Assembly: GCA_030998225.1 (NCBI GenBank)
Contig: JAPYXD010000677.1
Location: 11,283,501 to 11,347,500, forward strand
Direction of reading: 5' to 3'
DNA from: Diplolepis rosae
Lineage: Eukaryota > Arthropoda > Insecta > Hymenoptera > Diplolepididae
DNA length: 64,000 nucleotides
The position numbers were made by a program, and so were the translations under genes. Positions 11,836 to 25,100 of this stretch are shown here, in pieces. How positions within the stretch are numbered: the stretch's first letter is position 1; each line of letters starts with the position of its first letter. The notes under the pieces were generated by a model. That model saw only the letters and a list, made by a program, of their open reading frames with translations. It did no database searches and was not told where the DNA came from.

Positions 11836-12113
11836 ATGAAAAACGGTCAAAAATCGATCCGACCTAATCCTATTTAATCCGAGGCAACTACCCGAATGAA
11901 TCCGAACCAATCAGAATGTAAGTTTTCTATCCGAATCAATCCGACCTCGGATTCATTCGGATTGATTCTGATTGAAAATACGGTTTGGATCAATCCGAGG
12001 CCGGATTGATTCGGATTGAAAACTTAGTTTCGGATTGGTTCGGATCCATTCGGATAGTTGTCTCGGATTAAATTGGATTAGGTCGGATTGATTTTTGACC
12101 GTTTTCCATCAAA
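11836..12113. repeat. Palindromic CGGATTGATTCGGATTGA repeat
   Basis: The arms are perfect-looking inverses: GAAAAACGGTCAAAAATCGATCC at the left and GGATTGATTTTTGACCGTTTTC at the right. The interior consists of repeated CGGATTGATTCGGATTGA-like words on alternating strands. Sister copies lie at 38090-38450 and 46670-47095. Sequence past the right arm (to about 12235) continues the motif. No coding capacity or target duplication is visible. Confidence 0.65.
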
Positions 12114-12239
12114 CGAGTTACAAAACGCTTTTCGGATTGGTTCGAAATGATTCGTATTGGCTCGGATACAGATATCGGAATGAATCGGAATAGTTTTGAT
12201 TGGCTCGGAATGAATTCCTATCCGATACTTTCGCCAGAT

Positions 12240-12275
12240 TTAGTCACGTGGTCCGATTGATCCATGGCCTAAAAA
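12240..12275. repeat. Solo arm of the CACGTG repeat family
   Basis: TAGTCACGTGGTCCGATTGA followed by TCCATGGCC matches the arms of the elements at 439-809 and 36808-37160. No partner arm is seen nearby. Confidence 0.45.
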
Positions 12276-12369
12276 TCTTACTTTCAAATGCTGATATTAA
12301 ACATTTATCCTAGCATGAATACCATTTAGTACGGTTAAATGATACACAATAGGTAATTAGGATCTCCTC

Positions 12370-12676
12370 ACATAAAAAAAAATGTTATAACATTTAAAAA
12401 ATCGTTTCTTTAATTTATTTTTTTTTAATTCGAAGTAAAAACACCTTTTGAACAAATATAAATTTATTTTTATATTTATTTTTTTAATTAGATAAAATAT
12501 TTCTGTGAAACACATTATGCATATACTGTGCGACTGTCCAGACGTTCATTTCTTCAAGATAAAGAGAAAAAAACAATCAAGAAATATATTTAAATCAAAG
12601 GAACTTTTCTTTAACAGTATAGCAATGCACAAATTTGTTTGATTTAGAGAAATTTTTTTTTATCAAAGAAACTTCT
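12370..12676. repeat. AT-rich palindromic MITE (CACCCAGAAA ends)
   Basis: The left end CACATAAAAAAAAATG and the right end CTTTCTGGGTG resemble the CACYCAGAAAA termini seen at 15243, 18056 and 56312. The interior has many ATTTAAATCAAAGGAA/TTTGTTTGATTT words. Non-coding. Confidence 0.45.
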
Positions 12677-12939
12677 TTCTGGGTGTATCTTACTATTTAT
12701 ATATTTAAGTTATTCTAAACACTATTTTTATCAAGAATTTACAGTAGAATATCTATTTTTAAATAAAAATCCATAATCATAATGAATCACTGAATTTTTA
12801 TCTCATTAATTAAAAATTAGTCTCATGAAACAACATCACAGAAAGGCGCGTGGAACGCGTTTGCCAATATATTATCTTACGATGAAAAAAGACACGTGCC
12901 TCTCTTTTTTTACTGCTTTAATTCAGAAATGACAAAGCT

Positions 12940-13091
12940 TAATTTCTAAATCTGAATCTGTTAACCCACTTCTAGCTAGAGGATCAGTGATTTTTTACTG
13001 AATACTAATGACAAATCACTGATTGTCCAGCCAGGAATGGGTCACTGATTTCAATTCAGTGAGAATCTTACTGATCTAGATTCAAAGAGTA
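12940..13091. repeat. AAATCTGAATCAGT-family hairpin
   Basis: This is a short copy of the repeat at 2789-3017. It starts TTTCTAAATCTGAATCTG and ends with the inverse form CTGATCTAGATTCAAAGAG, with several TCACTGATT/AATCAGTGA words inside. Confidence 0.55.
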
Positions 13092-13739
13092 CTTTTAAAT
13101 ATACTTGAAAATAATTTAATTGATAATCTATCAATTGCAAACAATTATTTTTACTATTTAATCAGTGACTGAATTCTATCTGTACGATGATGAATTGTTT
13201 CGAATAAAATCAACTGAGAAATTAGTCAAAACCAACGGAATTGCAACCAGACATTTATACATTTTCGAATGCTATTATTTCAAGAATTATAAGTCTTAAA
13301 ATTTGAATTACTACGTTTTTTTTAATTTAAAAATTACTAGCAATATTTTTTTTAAATAAATGTAGATGTCCGTGGAGAAATTTCCAGGCTTCTTTCTAAC
13401 ATTATTCTGTTTAATTTTGCAAGTATAAAACTTTACAAATTCGCACATTAGTTCTTAAAATTTAAATTCTTCAAATCTCCCGAAATAAAATTTAAGTATA
13501 AATAATTGTAGTTTTTACCAGTATATTACTAATGATATTAGATAAAATTTCCTTTCAGGTATTTTTCTAAAATATCTTTTTAGAAATAGAAAATTTTTCA
13601 AAAGAATTTAATTTTTTGTCAAAATGCGATGTTTGCTGAACGTTAGCCACCCATATCCGATTATAATATCTAAAATTAAAATACTTTTGGTATTTTCAGA
13701 AATTACTTTTTGGAAAAATCCAATATTTTAATAATAGTT

Positions 13740-14760
13740 TCTGATAGTGCTCATAAATCTTCACTAATTATTCTCATAACATTTTTCGATTAAACTAAAA
13801 TTAGGAAAGTTACAGTATGTTAAAACTTGAAAAAAGTCAATATTTAAATTTTATTTTCTAGTTAAATTATATGAAATAAGAAAAAAAGTTATAATACAAA
13901 ATTGTTTACTAAATAAAGATCTACAAGTTTGAATCGCAAAATTTGTTCATAAAATGTATATTTTTCTTTCTAATTCAAAAAATACTATTGAAAATATAAA
14001 ATTCAATTTTTTAATCACATTATGTGCAATACGAAAAAAACCGTAAGAATGCAAAATTGCTCGCCTGAATAAGGTTTACAAATTTTGTCTGACACAATTT
14101 TTGATAAAATATATATTTCACGTTTCAATTAAAAAAAAAAAATTTGATTTAAATTCAAAAATTCCATTTAAGAAAAAAAAGTGAGATACGAAAAAAACGT
14201 AAAGGTAGAAAAATAATTGCCTGAATGACATCTACAAATTCTCATTGGGACATTTTTTGACAGGATGTATATTTTATCTTTTGATTTTAAAAACACTATT
14301 GAAAATCAAGAATTCAATTTTTTAACCAAAATATGTGAGGTACAAAATAAGCGTTGAAATACAAAATCGTTTACTTGAATAAAGTCTACTATTGTTTTTC
14401 TTTCTAAAGATATTCGGAAGAAAATAAATTTTTTAATCATGTAAATTATTATAAAATTACAGAAATGTATACAGAAAATCGAGCGCAACGTGCAAGTGAC
14501 ATGAAGAGAATATGTTCCTTAAGGCTGGTGGAGCCTTACGTAAATTGAATTTCCTTTTTCATTTGAAATCAAAAATGCTAAGAAATAAACTTGAATGTAT
14601 GCAAGTAAGACAAGACCAAGCGCGAAGCGCAACGATGAAATTGCGTTTCCTTCAAAGTAAATTATCCTTACTAGTAATCTAAAACTGTATATTTTAAACC
14701 CATTTGGCATTATAAAACCCAAACTTTTGGGTTACACTTTTTGAATAATCATGTTTTATG
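13740..14760. repeat. Dispersed repeat family A
   Basis: This shares long segments with 33830-34680 and 39100-40260. Shared markers are GATAGTGCTCATAAATCT, AACATTTTTCGATTAAACTA, several blocks with GATACGAAAAAA, and a right part with TACAGAAAATCGAGCG, then ATATGTTCCTTAAGGCTG. The last section carries GCGCGAAGCGC-like words. It looks like the body of the long-inverted-repeat element at 38694-41336. The small minus frames at 14306-14722 are incidental. Confidence 0.6.
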
Positions 14761-15242
14761 TTCAAAATGAAGGTTTAGGGAAGACATTATCTATCAAGAA
14801 GCGTACCACCTTTATCGTGTCTCAAAGTGCTCGAGAGAAGTCGAGTTCCCAGCTTTGTTTTTCATTGCAAGCTTGTAAGCTCGTAGATCATGAGAATACA
14901 AGAGAGGTGGAGTAGTTTCCAATGTTCTCAAGCCGCAAGCTTCAAATGAAAAAATCAAAGAGAATACTCTTATAATATAAACCGTTAGTGGATCAAAATT
15001 CGCAATTTTCTTATAATGACTCAGAAAACAAATGTTAGTTTTATTCATCATATTTGAACGTAAAAATCCGGAACCGGAAAAAATTCCATCCTTTAAATTA
15101 TTGGCTGCAAAATATTTGTTAAATTTTTTAATTTTTTTATGGTCTATAAACAGGGTATATTTCTTGTTTATAATTAATACTAAGAGGGGTAAATGCAATT
15201 ATTCAAAGTCATGCAAAGTTCAACTTAAAACTTTTAACCATA

Positions 15243-15756
15243 CACCCAGAAAAAAATTTTATTTAAGTTTAAAAAATATTTTTGTTAACTTGATTTTATT
15301 TAAATCGAAGTAAAAACACCTCCAGAACAAATATAAATTCATTTGATTTTAAGAAATCACGTTTTCGGCCTTGATTAAATGAAGGAAATTATTTTGTAAC
15401 TATTATTTATTTGACATAAAAAAATATTCTTTCGTTTGAAACACAGTACTGGCAAAAACTTAAGAAACAATTTATTAAATTTCATTACCTTGAACGAAGA
15501 CAATTTTTTCTTCAAATTAAAGAAAATATTTCTGTTAAGGGGCCGTTCACATAATACGTCACGCGATTTTTAGCTATTTTTTTACCCCCCCCGACCCCCC
15601 ATGTCACACATGGTCGCAAACCTCAGCCCCCCCCCCCCCTTTCGATATATATATATATTCAAATCAAATAACTTTTCTTTGACCGTATAGCAACGTACAA
15701 ATTTGTTTGATTCAAAAAAATTTTGTTTGTATCAAAGAAAATTTTTTTGTGGGTCT
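15243..15756. repeat. AT-rich MITE with nested fragment
   Basis: The ends are CACCCAGAAAAAAATTTTAT and AAAATTTTTTTGTGGGT. Inside, at about 15539-15646, is a fragment with GGGGCCGTTCACATAATACG, then ACGTCACGCG and long C runs (about 15587-15641). That fragment resembles the left end of the element at 62314-63107. The fragment is probably a nested or captured terminal piece. A (TA)n run follows. Confidence 0.5.
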
Positions 15757-15939
15757 ACTACAGTGATAGACTTTTCCGAAATATTTCTGTCAGAAGTCGC
15801 GAATATCAAAATTTTGTGTCTAATAATAAAGAATATAAGAAAAGATTAAATTACTTTGAGAGGTTAGGATTTCTAATCAAAATCGATGAATGTCCATTTA
15901 AAATAGTTTATTAACCAAAAATTTATTAACTGACCACCA

Positions 15940-16180
15940 ATTAGTGGCTAACCAGCCGCAAATTAGTGGCTGACTAGCTGCTGGCTTATGGCTGGCTAGC
16001 CACTGACTAGTGTCTGACCGGCCGCTGGCTTGAGGCTGAGCAACCTATGGTTTGTAACTGGCCAGCCGCTGACCAGCGGCTGATCGTACAAAAATATTAC
16101 ATTCTAGCCAGCCCCAGACCAGGCCTTAGAGTCAGCGCCAGAATTGGAAACCAGACTGCCTGGCTTGGCGCCGACCAGCG
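15940..16180. repeat. Degenerate GC-rich GGCTGACCAGCCGC repeat
   Basis: Repeated words such as AGTGGCTGACTAGC, GGCTGGCTAGCCACTGACTA and GGCCAGCCGCTGACCAGC alternate on both strands. This makes a locally GC-rich, self-complementary block in an AT-rich setting. The period is irregular (about 20-30 bp). It is not coding. Confidence 0.6.
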
Positions 16181-16189
16181 CCATGAAAT

Positions 16190-18050
16190 TTTTCCACACG
16201 AGTTACTGTACGCCTGATTAGGAGAAGTGCCAACTATAAAATCATTAATTTATTCATTAGGAATTCTAAATGAAATAATAATGTAAATATCATCGAGATT
16301 TTCTATTTCAATTTATGAAATCATCCATAAATTAAATTCAGTGTGTATTTTTTAAATTGATTTCAACTGTTTACTTATATCTCTAAGATTAAAGTGCAAT
16401 AAGAGAAAAGTCAATTGAAGTATCTTTTCTGTAGAGATCCTTGTCTCAAGTATTTGATCAGAGAGTAAGAGGGCATCATTATTTTTCTCTTTTGTACTCT
16501 AATGCGATTCGCAATAGCTCTAATTCAATTTCACTCCACCCAAAGATTGATATTTGTTAAAAGCACCTCTGAGTTTTTTAATTTCTACGTTATCAAATCT
16601 AATGAAATTACAATAAGAAACAAAATTTTATCTTGAAAGCTATTTTTAATATTAAGAACTTTCTGGAATTAAATCTACGACTTTGCTTAATCTAAATTGA
16701 TATTTCGAGTTTAGTGTCAATGGAAAATTTATTTTTACATTAATGGAAATGGCAACGAGCGTTGAAATCTTGCAGTTTTATTTTATGTATCGTAAAAGTC
16801 TAAACAGCGTCGAATCTAAGAAATTATTGCTTTGACGTTCTCTAGTATTATATAGTTACAAATATATGAAAAAAGGTAACATCATAAAAAACAAAAGGAA
16901 ACATACAATAATAATATCGGTTCTATAGATAATCCTACAAGGACATAAAAGATTCCAAGTTTAAAATTAAAATTACAAATGACGTCAGAAATCCAAGATT
17001 ATAACTTAATCAAATTTTTCCTTCCTCTCAAATACGAGATTTGTTTTGCTGATGGGCTATTTTTGCTGCTTTCAATTTTTAAACAGTTTACACCTCGACG
17101 AATAAAGGGAAGTCGCTTTTCCAATTATACGAGCTAAAGAAGAGCCAAAAGCATGCAAACGTGGGTAGTCAACGATTTTGGGGTTTTTGAAGATTCAACT
17201 TTCACGGAATACATTAGCTGCTAACGATTAAACATTAAAGTTAGTAATAAGTTAAACAAACATGTCTGTTGAATACTTAATGAGCAAGAAAACGTGGAAA
17301 ACATGAAAGTTGCAAGCAATAAAAATCTGCATCAAGACAAACAATTTCGAATGGTTTATTCATACCGCTGTCTTCCAACGAAAAATTGTGTTGAACGGAG
17401 TGTTTACCCAGTTCTGAAGAAAAATCTCTAATAAAAAACAATTATTTACAGTTCATTTGCATTTTCTAAACAAATTTACGTATTTTAAAAAAGCGAAAGG
17501 ATTTATTTTTCTTCTTGTATCAGAAAATTTAAATAATTATATTTTTCAATTATGCGATTGTTAAAAGCCATTTTATCCAGATAATTAGAGTTCATTTCGT
17601 CTCAAAGTACACGCAGACAAATTTGGCCGAGCACTCTTTTATAGTTAATCAAACTATGCGAGGAAAATTTTTTAAAATAAAATATCTATCTCAAAAATTG
17701 GAAAATTCAACTTCATTTGCATAAAATATTAATCATAAAACCTGTAGAGGCGGATAATAACAAAATAACCAAGAACACGGAGGAAGGAATTTAAAATTAA
17801 TGACTTTAAGTTTTGGAAAATGGAAAAAGTTTAATGTTTGCATAAATAAAAGTAACGACTGAACAATATTGCAGTTCAGCTTTAAAAGGGGTTATATTTA
17901 AGCTTGTAAAAAATGGTGAGTTAAAATGAATAGCTGAACCCCCGAAAGGCCTATTTTGAACATGACTTTCAATGCAAATGGGAATGATTATATAAATTTG
18001 TAATGTTTTTGAATTTAAGAATTTAAAAAGACTTATAACACGAAATCAAG
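16190..18050. other. AT-rich stretch, nothing recognised
   Basis: No long frame, splice-linked coding segment or terminal repeat is recognised over this 1.9-kb interval. Confidence 0.45.
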
Positions 18051-18055
18051 GCTTC

Positions 18056-18338
18056 ACTCAGAAAAAAATGTTGTTAATTGAACAAAATCGTTTTGTTGAA
18101 TTTACAAAGTATTTTATTGACTTGAACAAATTTTTTGATTGAACTCAATGAATATTTAAAATTGATTAAAATTAACTAAAATATTTGGTTGGATCAAGCA
18201 GATTTTTGGTTAAATCAACTAAATTTTACCAATCAAAGAATTTTTTTCAAGTCAATTTAATAATTTTGTTGGATTAACCAAATAATTTGCTGGATCAACT
18301 GAACATTTTGCTGATTCAAATAAATCTTTTTCTAAGTG
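18056..18338. mobile_element. CACTCAGAAAAA-ended MITE
   Basis: The termini are CACTCAGAAAAAAATG and CTTTTTCTAAGTG. TT flanks both sides, suggesting a 2-bp duplication. The interior has repeated TTGATTGAAC / TTGGTTGGATCAA words. It belongs to the same family as 56312-56679. A CAC start and very short duplication could fit the CACTA/Chapaev group, but no transposase is present. Confidence 0.55.
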
Positions 18339-18399
18339 TTTCATTGATCAATAAATTTTCAAGTTTTTAAATCAAATACACTGAATTCCTTTCACCTTA

Positions 18400-18840
18400 A
18401 GCTTCAATAAATTTTTTGTTATAAATTATCATAAATTAAAGTAAACGATTTTGCATTTCAACGCTTATTTTTTATCTCATATATTTTGGTTAAAAAAGGG
18501 AATTCTTGATTGTCAATATTGTTTTAAAAATCAAAAGATAACATAAAACCAATACCTTCTTATATGATGAAAATGTAAAAATGGTTTCTTTGCATTGAGT
18601 AATCTTTGCAAACATGATACAGAAATTTAGTTTGTAAATATTCTTTTTTCGTTCACGTCTTTCAATTGAATTTTTTCAATTATTTTCAAAATTATTAACT
18701 TTATGGAGAAAGTGACTCTGCAGAACAGTAGATCTTGAAAAAAAGAATATTTTGATCCATGAGCATATTTTTTCTAAAGTCAATAGTTTTTAATAAAAAT
18801 GAGGAAAAACATTTTTTTTATATCTTACTTTAGTTTTTAT
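18400..18840. repeat. Fragment of dispersed repeat family A
   Basis: The segment with CGATTTTGCATTTCAACGC, TTATTTTTTATCTCATATAT and AAAAATCAAAAGATAACAT matches family A blocks in inverse orientation (compare 14330-14360 and 40580-40700). Confidence 0.45.
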
Positions 18841-19009
18841 TTACAACCTGAGCTCACCTTTCCCCATTCCCGAAACTCATAAATTTTATTCATCTCACAA
18901 AATGATAATTTTTCATAAAGTGAATCACCTCCTTCCTTTATAACGATATCAGCCTTGTCAATCCCCCTGATTGGCTAGAAAGGCCCTAATAAAATTAAGG
19001 CTGATAATG

Positions 19010-19019
19010 TTATATATAA
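19010..19019 (+). promoter_or_regulatory. Possible TATA box of the protease-homolog gene
   Basis: TTATATATAAAT lies about 45-50 bp upstream of the signal-peptide ATG at 19063. This spacing would give a short 5' leader. This is an inference; AT-rich DNA yields such motifs by chance. Confidence 0.35.
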
Positions 19020-19062
19020 ATTGTAGTAAAAAATAATCGATCTAAGTTTTGGTTTGGTTATA

Positions 19063-19120
19063 ATGGCGAGTTTACTGATTTTGGTGCTTTGTACACTTTT
19101 CGCTGGTACTTATTGTGTAG
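19063..19120 (+). CDS. Exon 1: signal peptide
   Basis: ATG opens MASLLILVLCTLFAGTYC, a typical signal peptide: short n-region, leucine-rich core, and small residues near the cleavage site. A strong-looking donor GTAATAAG follows at 19121 and leaves phase 1. An overlapping donor GTAGGT at 19117 leaves phase 0 and would fit exon 2 directly. Either this second donor is used or another exon intervenes. Confidence 0.62.
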
Positions 19121-22100
19121 GTAATAAGTTTTCTCTTAAAAATTTTGCGAGCATAAAAAAAGACATAATAAAAGGAGACGAGCTCCGAGGCCCCTTTCTA
19201 GATTTACTTACCACTTTTTTAAGGTTTCCTTAATTTTTTAAAATATCTTAAAAGAATAATGAATGAATAAAATAATATTGAATTTTAGGCGTTTTAAAAA
19301 AAAAAAACATTATTATAGAATCACGGAGAAAAATGGAAATCAGAAAAATATGAATGATTACTAAAAACTAGGAATTACTACTAAGTAAGAAAAGAGAGTA
19401 TTAAACAGTACAGAACTCATTCCCAGACTGCGTAACACTCTCTTTTCTCACCTGCTGGTCATTCCTGGTTTTTAATAACCATTCATATTCTTCTGATCTC
19501 TATTTTTCTCCGTTTATCAATCATATTCATGAAGCTTTAATCCATTTTCGAAATTTTTCAAATGTATCAATAATGTTTTTGGTTCATTTATTCATACAGG
19601 ATAATGATTGTGAGATAGACAGAAGACTTTTCCAAAATATTGATTACAATTATATTTTTCTAAAATTCGCGAAATTCACATTTTATTTTTAAGAATGTAT
19701 GATATTTGGGAAATAAACAAATTTCGAAAATAGTAAAGAGCCTGAAAGCGGAAGTTATATAATCGACTATTTTTGGTTTGCATAATAATATATTTTGATT
19801 GAGTGGTTAATTCTAGTTAATTTTTAACAAATTTAACAATTTTCATTTTTTGTATGAAGCTCACATTATTGAGGTACATAGTATTGATTAAAACCTTTTT
19901 TTAAGTAAATGTTTAATTGGCTCTGAAATTTAAACAACTTGAATTCTCATAAGGTAAAGGAACCAAATGTGGATCAGTGTATTCTTTCCCATCAATTTTG
20001 AAATTATCATAAATTTTAAATGGTAATTGTCGATTTGTTGTTTTGAGTCAGAACCCGGACAGGGCCACAGGAAAATTTATGCTCGAGTATAAAGTCAACT
20101 TTAAATTAAAAGTTATAAAATCAATTTCAAAACCTAGATACATAAAACAAAAAAAAATCAAATATTTGATTATTTAAAAGACCATAAAAAAGAGCTATTT
20201 ACACATAAAAGTTTCTTTAGTTACGGCTCAATTTGAAATATAACAATGCAAATAAAAATCTTGATTTCTGACGTAAAATATTTATAGTAGGTTAGTGTAA
20301 TTCACACGTTGAAAACATGAAATTAAACATATTAAGTATTAAAACGAAGAATATTTGAAATACGAGAGTTCATAAGGAGTTAACCCACATTTTTATAATT
20401 TTACAGGATGGAGAAAATACGTTACATGCCGCGAACAAATTTTCGTTAGACTAGACAATGTTTTCTTATCATTTTTCATCGAGAATCATAAAATAATTTT
20501 GATTGATAAAACAATTTTTATAGCTGCTATAGATAAAGTTTTCCGATTTCTTTTTTGTAAATATCAATCTCCAGATATCCCCAATACAAATTTTTTTAAT
20601 AATTCAAAATAAATTAAAAATATTTCTCCCATTCTGCGAATGATTTGACATATAGAATGGCTAGAGCAATCAAAAAATCCAAAAGTCAATTTCGAAAATT
20701 GTGTGAGTTATCCCCTTGTGAACTCTCGCCCTTCATTTATAGTTAAAATATGCGAATATTCTTGCAGAAAGGCAATATTTTCTATAATATTATATTTAGG
20801 CAATTCCTTTATACCGGATTCATAAAAAATAGTAGTATAAATAAGGTAAACATTTAAAATTTCAGAGATAAGCAATTAGTATCGTTGGTCTTTTAACTTT
20901 AATTTATATTGCGTATTATATAATCATATCTCTGAAACAGAGATAATTACAAATGGCTAAGTTTGTTAACCTCAATTCAGCATTACGTTAGTTCAAGAGT
21001 GGACTTTCGTCTTTTCATTAAATTATAATTTAAATTTGATAGAATGTTTTATCCCTTTCCTAAAAAATTCCAAATTTGTTGGTTAATTAGGTCTGCACTA
21101 TCACCCTTTATTTAATCTTGTCAAAAGACGCATCTTCATTTTAAACATTTTGCTTGGTAGAATTATTTATGCAATAATAGAAATAATTAATAACTGTTTC
21201 TAAGGCATATGTAACTTATGTATTGGGTTAGCAAATAAGTTCGTTCGGTTTATCTTTTAAATTATATCTAAAAATAAACAGAATAATATAAATAATAATA
21301 AATTAATAATTAATAATATGAGTAATAATTGATTAATAACAAATAATAATATAATTAATAATAATAATAATTAATAATAAAATAATAATATTTAAAGAAT
21401 TTGAAAATCTTTCGGTGGAAAAAATGACGCTTTCGACTGCGCTGGGATTCGAGCTTTCAAACTCAACTAATTAATTTAAAATAATAATACTCTAGAAAAC
21501 CAAACAAACTTATTTGTCAACCCAATATACGATTATATAATATTATATATATATATATATATATTTAATGACTATTAAAGAAAATTTCTACAACTTATTC
21601 TTTCCGTGCAAATAAAAATAATTTTAAACCTCGAAAATACTTTTTCGGAAAAAAAGAACGCTTTTACTCCACTGGATATCGAGACCAGAACTTTTCAATA
21701 AAGAGTTTACATTGGATTTACTAATTTAGATAATATCTAATTTTATCACGATCTTAATAATTCCATTATGATTACTGTATTTTTTTTTTTTTTTCAAATA
21801 ATATTGATTCAGCGTTATTTACCTAGTAAATGACTCTCAATGTGACAAAATAATATGTCAATAGCTGCTTTTATGGTCAATACTTGTGTTTTCTTGCGCA
21901 GAAATGTCCTGACTTGGCCCTAGTCTGGAATGAAACACAATCCCTCCGCCAAATCCTGGCCAGATCTGAGCCACGACAAAATTTCTGCATTGGCATAGGT
22001 ACTACAAAATTTCTAATATATTTTAATTTCAAATATGTTCCCAGATACTAATCCGTCAAATTTAGAAGGGTTTCCAACAAACCGTCTCTCAAATGAGATA

Positions 22101-25100
22101 ATAAGCAGTTTGGTTTATATAAAAAAGAAGACTGACCTCTTATGTGATGGAGCCCTAATTACTAAGAAACACGCCATGTTCGATCCTGTGTGTATTTCGG
22201 AAAAAGTTAAGAAATCAGGATTCAGACGTAATGGATACTCGAGTTATTTCATCGTGATTAAAAATTCCAATAACCCACTCTTTTGTTCAGAATATTCCTT
22301 TGATAAGGATGTAAATTTTAATATTCGTATTGGTATTAGAGGGAGAAGTGAATTTATAAGAATTGCAACAATATCCGTAAGTATTTCTGTGCATAATTGA
22401 AGGGCCACCAGCAATTACTCGCCGAGCGCTCGAGATGGCGGAAAACTATTGTCCACGCACGAAAATCGTGATAAAATTTTAATTTCGGTCATTCACAAAA
22501 ATAAAAATACCGTTTTGTAGAATTTGTCATGACGCATTTTTTATCTTAATACAATTTTTATGCAGCCTTAATACATTAATATTGCTGGTGGCCATTCAAT
22601 TTAACCCATTAAATCACTTTTAAAACCAACGAAACACATGGAAATCGAATTCCAAGAACCGCAGAAATCGTTTATCTCGCGTCCATAGACATAAAACTCG
22701 AAGTTCACTTGCTGTTTTTTAACATTGCGCAGATGGCGCTTTCTGACACAGCTTTACGCGATTTATAATTTCTGATTTTGACATTTGACCATAATGATGT
22801 AAAAAGTTCATAGTATGACTGGAAAATGTGTACTCGGGGGTTTCTAGGATCACTGATCACGAATTTAAAGTTATTATTGAAAAATGATATTGTTTAAACA
22901 AACTATGTCTCCGTTCAACTTTTATCCAAGCTGCAACCGAACTTATTTTTTTGAAAACTAAATCTCATGATGACACCTAGTTATCAAAAATCAAAAAAAC
23001 GAAAAACAAACAGCAAGTGAACTTCGAGTTTTATGTCTATGGACGCGAGAAAAACGATTTCTGCGGTTCTTGGAATTCGATTTTCATGTGTTTCGTTGGT
23101 TTTAAAAGTGATCAATCTCGATAATTTCACTTTTTTTTCAATAAAATTATTAATAACAATGAAGGCTTACGTTTTATCGAAAAATTAGGGCGAGATTCTC
23201 AAAAAAAATGAAATTTGACTTTAGAAAAACCTTGGCTGGAATTTTTATAAACTTTCTACATAATTTTTTTTATGGCCGGAAAGTTTGCAGGAAAAAACGT
23301 CCGTTCAGGCGTTAATAGGTTAAGGCTTTGAAGTTGAACTAGTTTGATTTTATTCAATTTTGAAAACAACATTCTAAAGCTACGAAATCATTGCAATAAA
23401 AAAAATCATATTTTGTTTCAGATAAACAACTTAAACGGTCCTGTAAATAGAATTAACTGGCCAAGGTATGAAATCGAAGGTGAAATGAACGCTGTAGCAG
23501 TAGGATGGGACGAGGTAAAAATATATCTACAGGGTGGACCATCTAACATTTGGAATTTGAATCGGCTCTAAAAAAAAACTTATGGATATTTTTTCAAAAG
23601 TATGGTTTTATGAGAAAGATTGAACCTTCCCAAGTGCGAAGTTAGATACGGCCCAACACTGGCCCAGCACCGGCAAAAATGTTGGCGAAGATCGGTTGCC
23701 AATATCGTGCCGTTGCTGGAATGATAACTCCGGTATGTACTTGGCAGCCAATTCTGGCCCCTAACACTTGTTTTCGGCACAGTAACGGGATGATACGTGC
23801 CAAACTCTGATTTTCTCACTGCCAAAATGGATTGCCGTGGTAAAAGTGACACATGGCCCAGTAATGTGCCGTTCATGGGCCGGACTCTGGCTCTTCTACT
23901 TTGAGAACTGGATGCCATAGTAAAAGTGACAAGCGGCTTGGTATAGGGCTGATATTGGGCCAAGTTTCGTCTGAAGGTCGGTAAATTTAAACAATAAACA
24001 AAGGCCACTTTTGAAAAAATATCCACAAGTTTTTTTTTATAGCCGATTCAAATTCCAAATGTTAGATGGCCCACCCTGTATACTATATACCCTGCTAGTA
24101 CTAGGTACACTGTTAGAAATTTTCTGAAGTCTATAACATTTTAATGTCACTAAAATAACGCGAAATTATATGAAATTTGTGATGTTTTCAAGTCGATGTA
24201 TCATAAAAGTTCAAAAAATTCACTGAAATTCCTTTAATTTTTCTTATCAGTAAGTTTCCGCCGTTTGACAAAAGTTGGTGTCACCAGTAAGTTTTGGTTG
24301 AAATTGACAGATGTAAAACGTCACTGTCGTAACTTTGGACATCTGTTAACAACATAACTTTGAAATATTAGTGCATTTTTATCAATATGATATATATTCT
24401 TTTGTGTGCGAAAATCTCGAGTTTTGAGCCGAATAAGCGTCATTTACGGAAACTTTTGATTTACTTCTTCAATTTGAAGAAACCTGCAGCTGAGGGGCAT
24501 CGATTTCTTGTAGAAACATATGGAGAGACTGCCTTAGGTGAGAGAAATTGTCGTGAGTGGTTTCAAAAGTTTAAGAACGGTGAATTTGACATCGAAGACA
24601 TAGGACTTAGCGAAAGGCCGAAAGTCTACGAAGACGCGGAATTGGAAGAATTATTGGATCAAGATTCGTGCCAAACGCAAGAAAAACAATAGGATAGATA
24701 ATACTTCGAATAAAACATAAGGTTCCGTTCTTTCACAATAAATGCCCAATTTTTGATAAAAAACGGCGGAAACTTATTTGTACACCTGATAAAATTACGA
24801 AACTTAACTAAATTTATAAAATTTATCTCAAATTTATAAAACTGTGAATAAAATTTCAAATAATTTTCTGTAAAGAAAGGAACGCTTTGATTCCGCTGGG
24901 TATCGAACCCAGGACCTTTCGATTGTCGGTCGAATTCTTTCGTCTGAGCTACGGAGGTTCCACACAACTTTTCTCACAGAATATAAAGGGTTTTCCAATT
25001 AGAGGTTTCATTTTGATTTATAAGAAAAACGCGTGTTTCTTGTGAAAGATCATTTGGAGATCTATTTCGTCGATAACGGAACGAATATTCTCTTTTAGTT

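Noticed and set aside
14812..15198. 128-codon minus frame
   Set aside because: It overlaps a 93-codon plus frame and repeat-derived sequence; AT-driven composition and no motif or splice support.
21541..21564. (TA)n and other simple runs as regulatory sites
   Set aside because: Simple repeats are common in this AT-rich DNA and there is no promoter context.
23580..24026. 148-codon minus frame
   Set aside because: It lies wholly inside the TA MITE at 23530-24078 and reads through its inverted-repeat interior; no motif.
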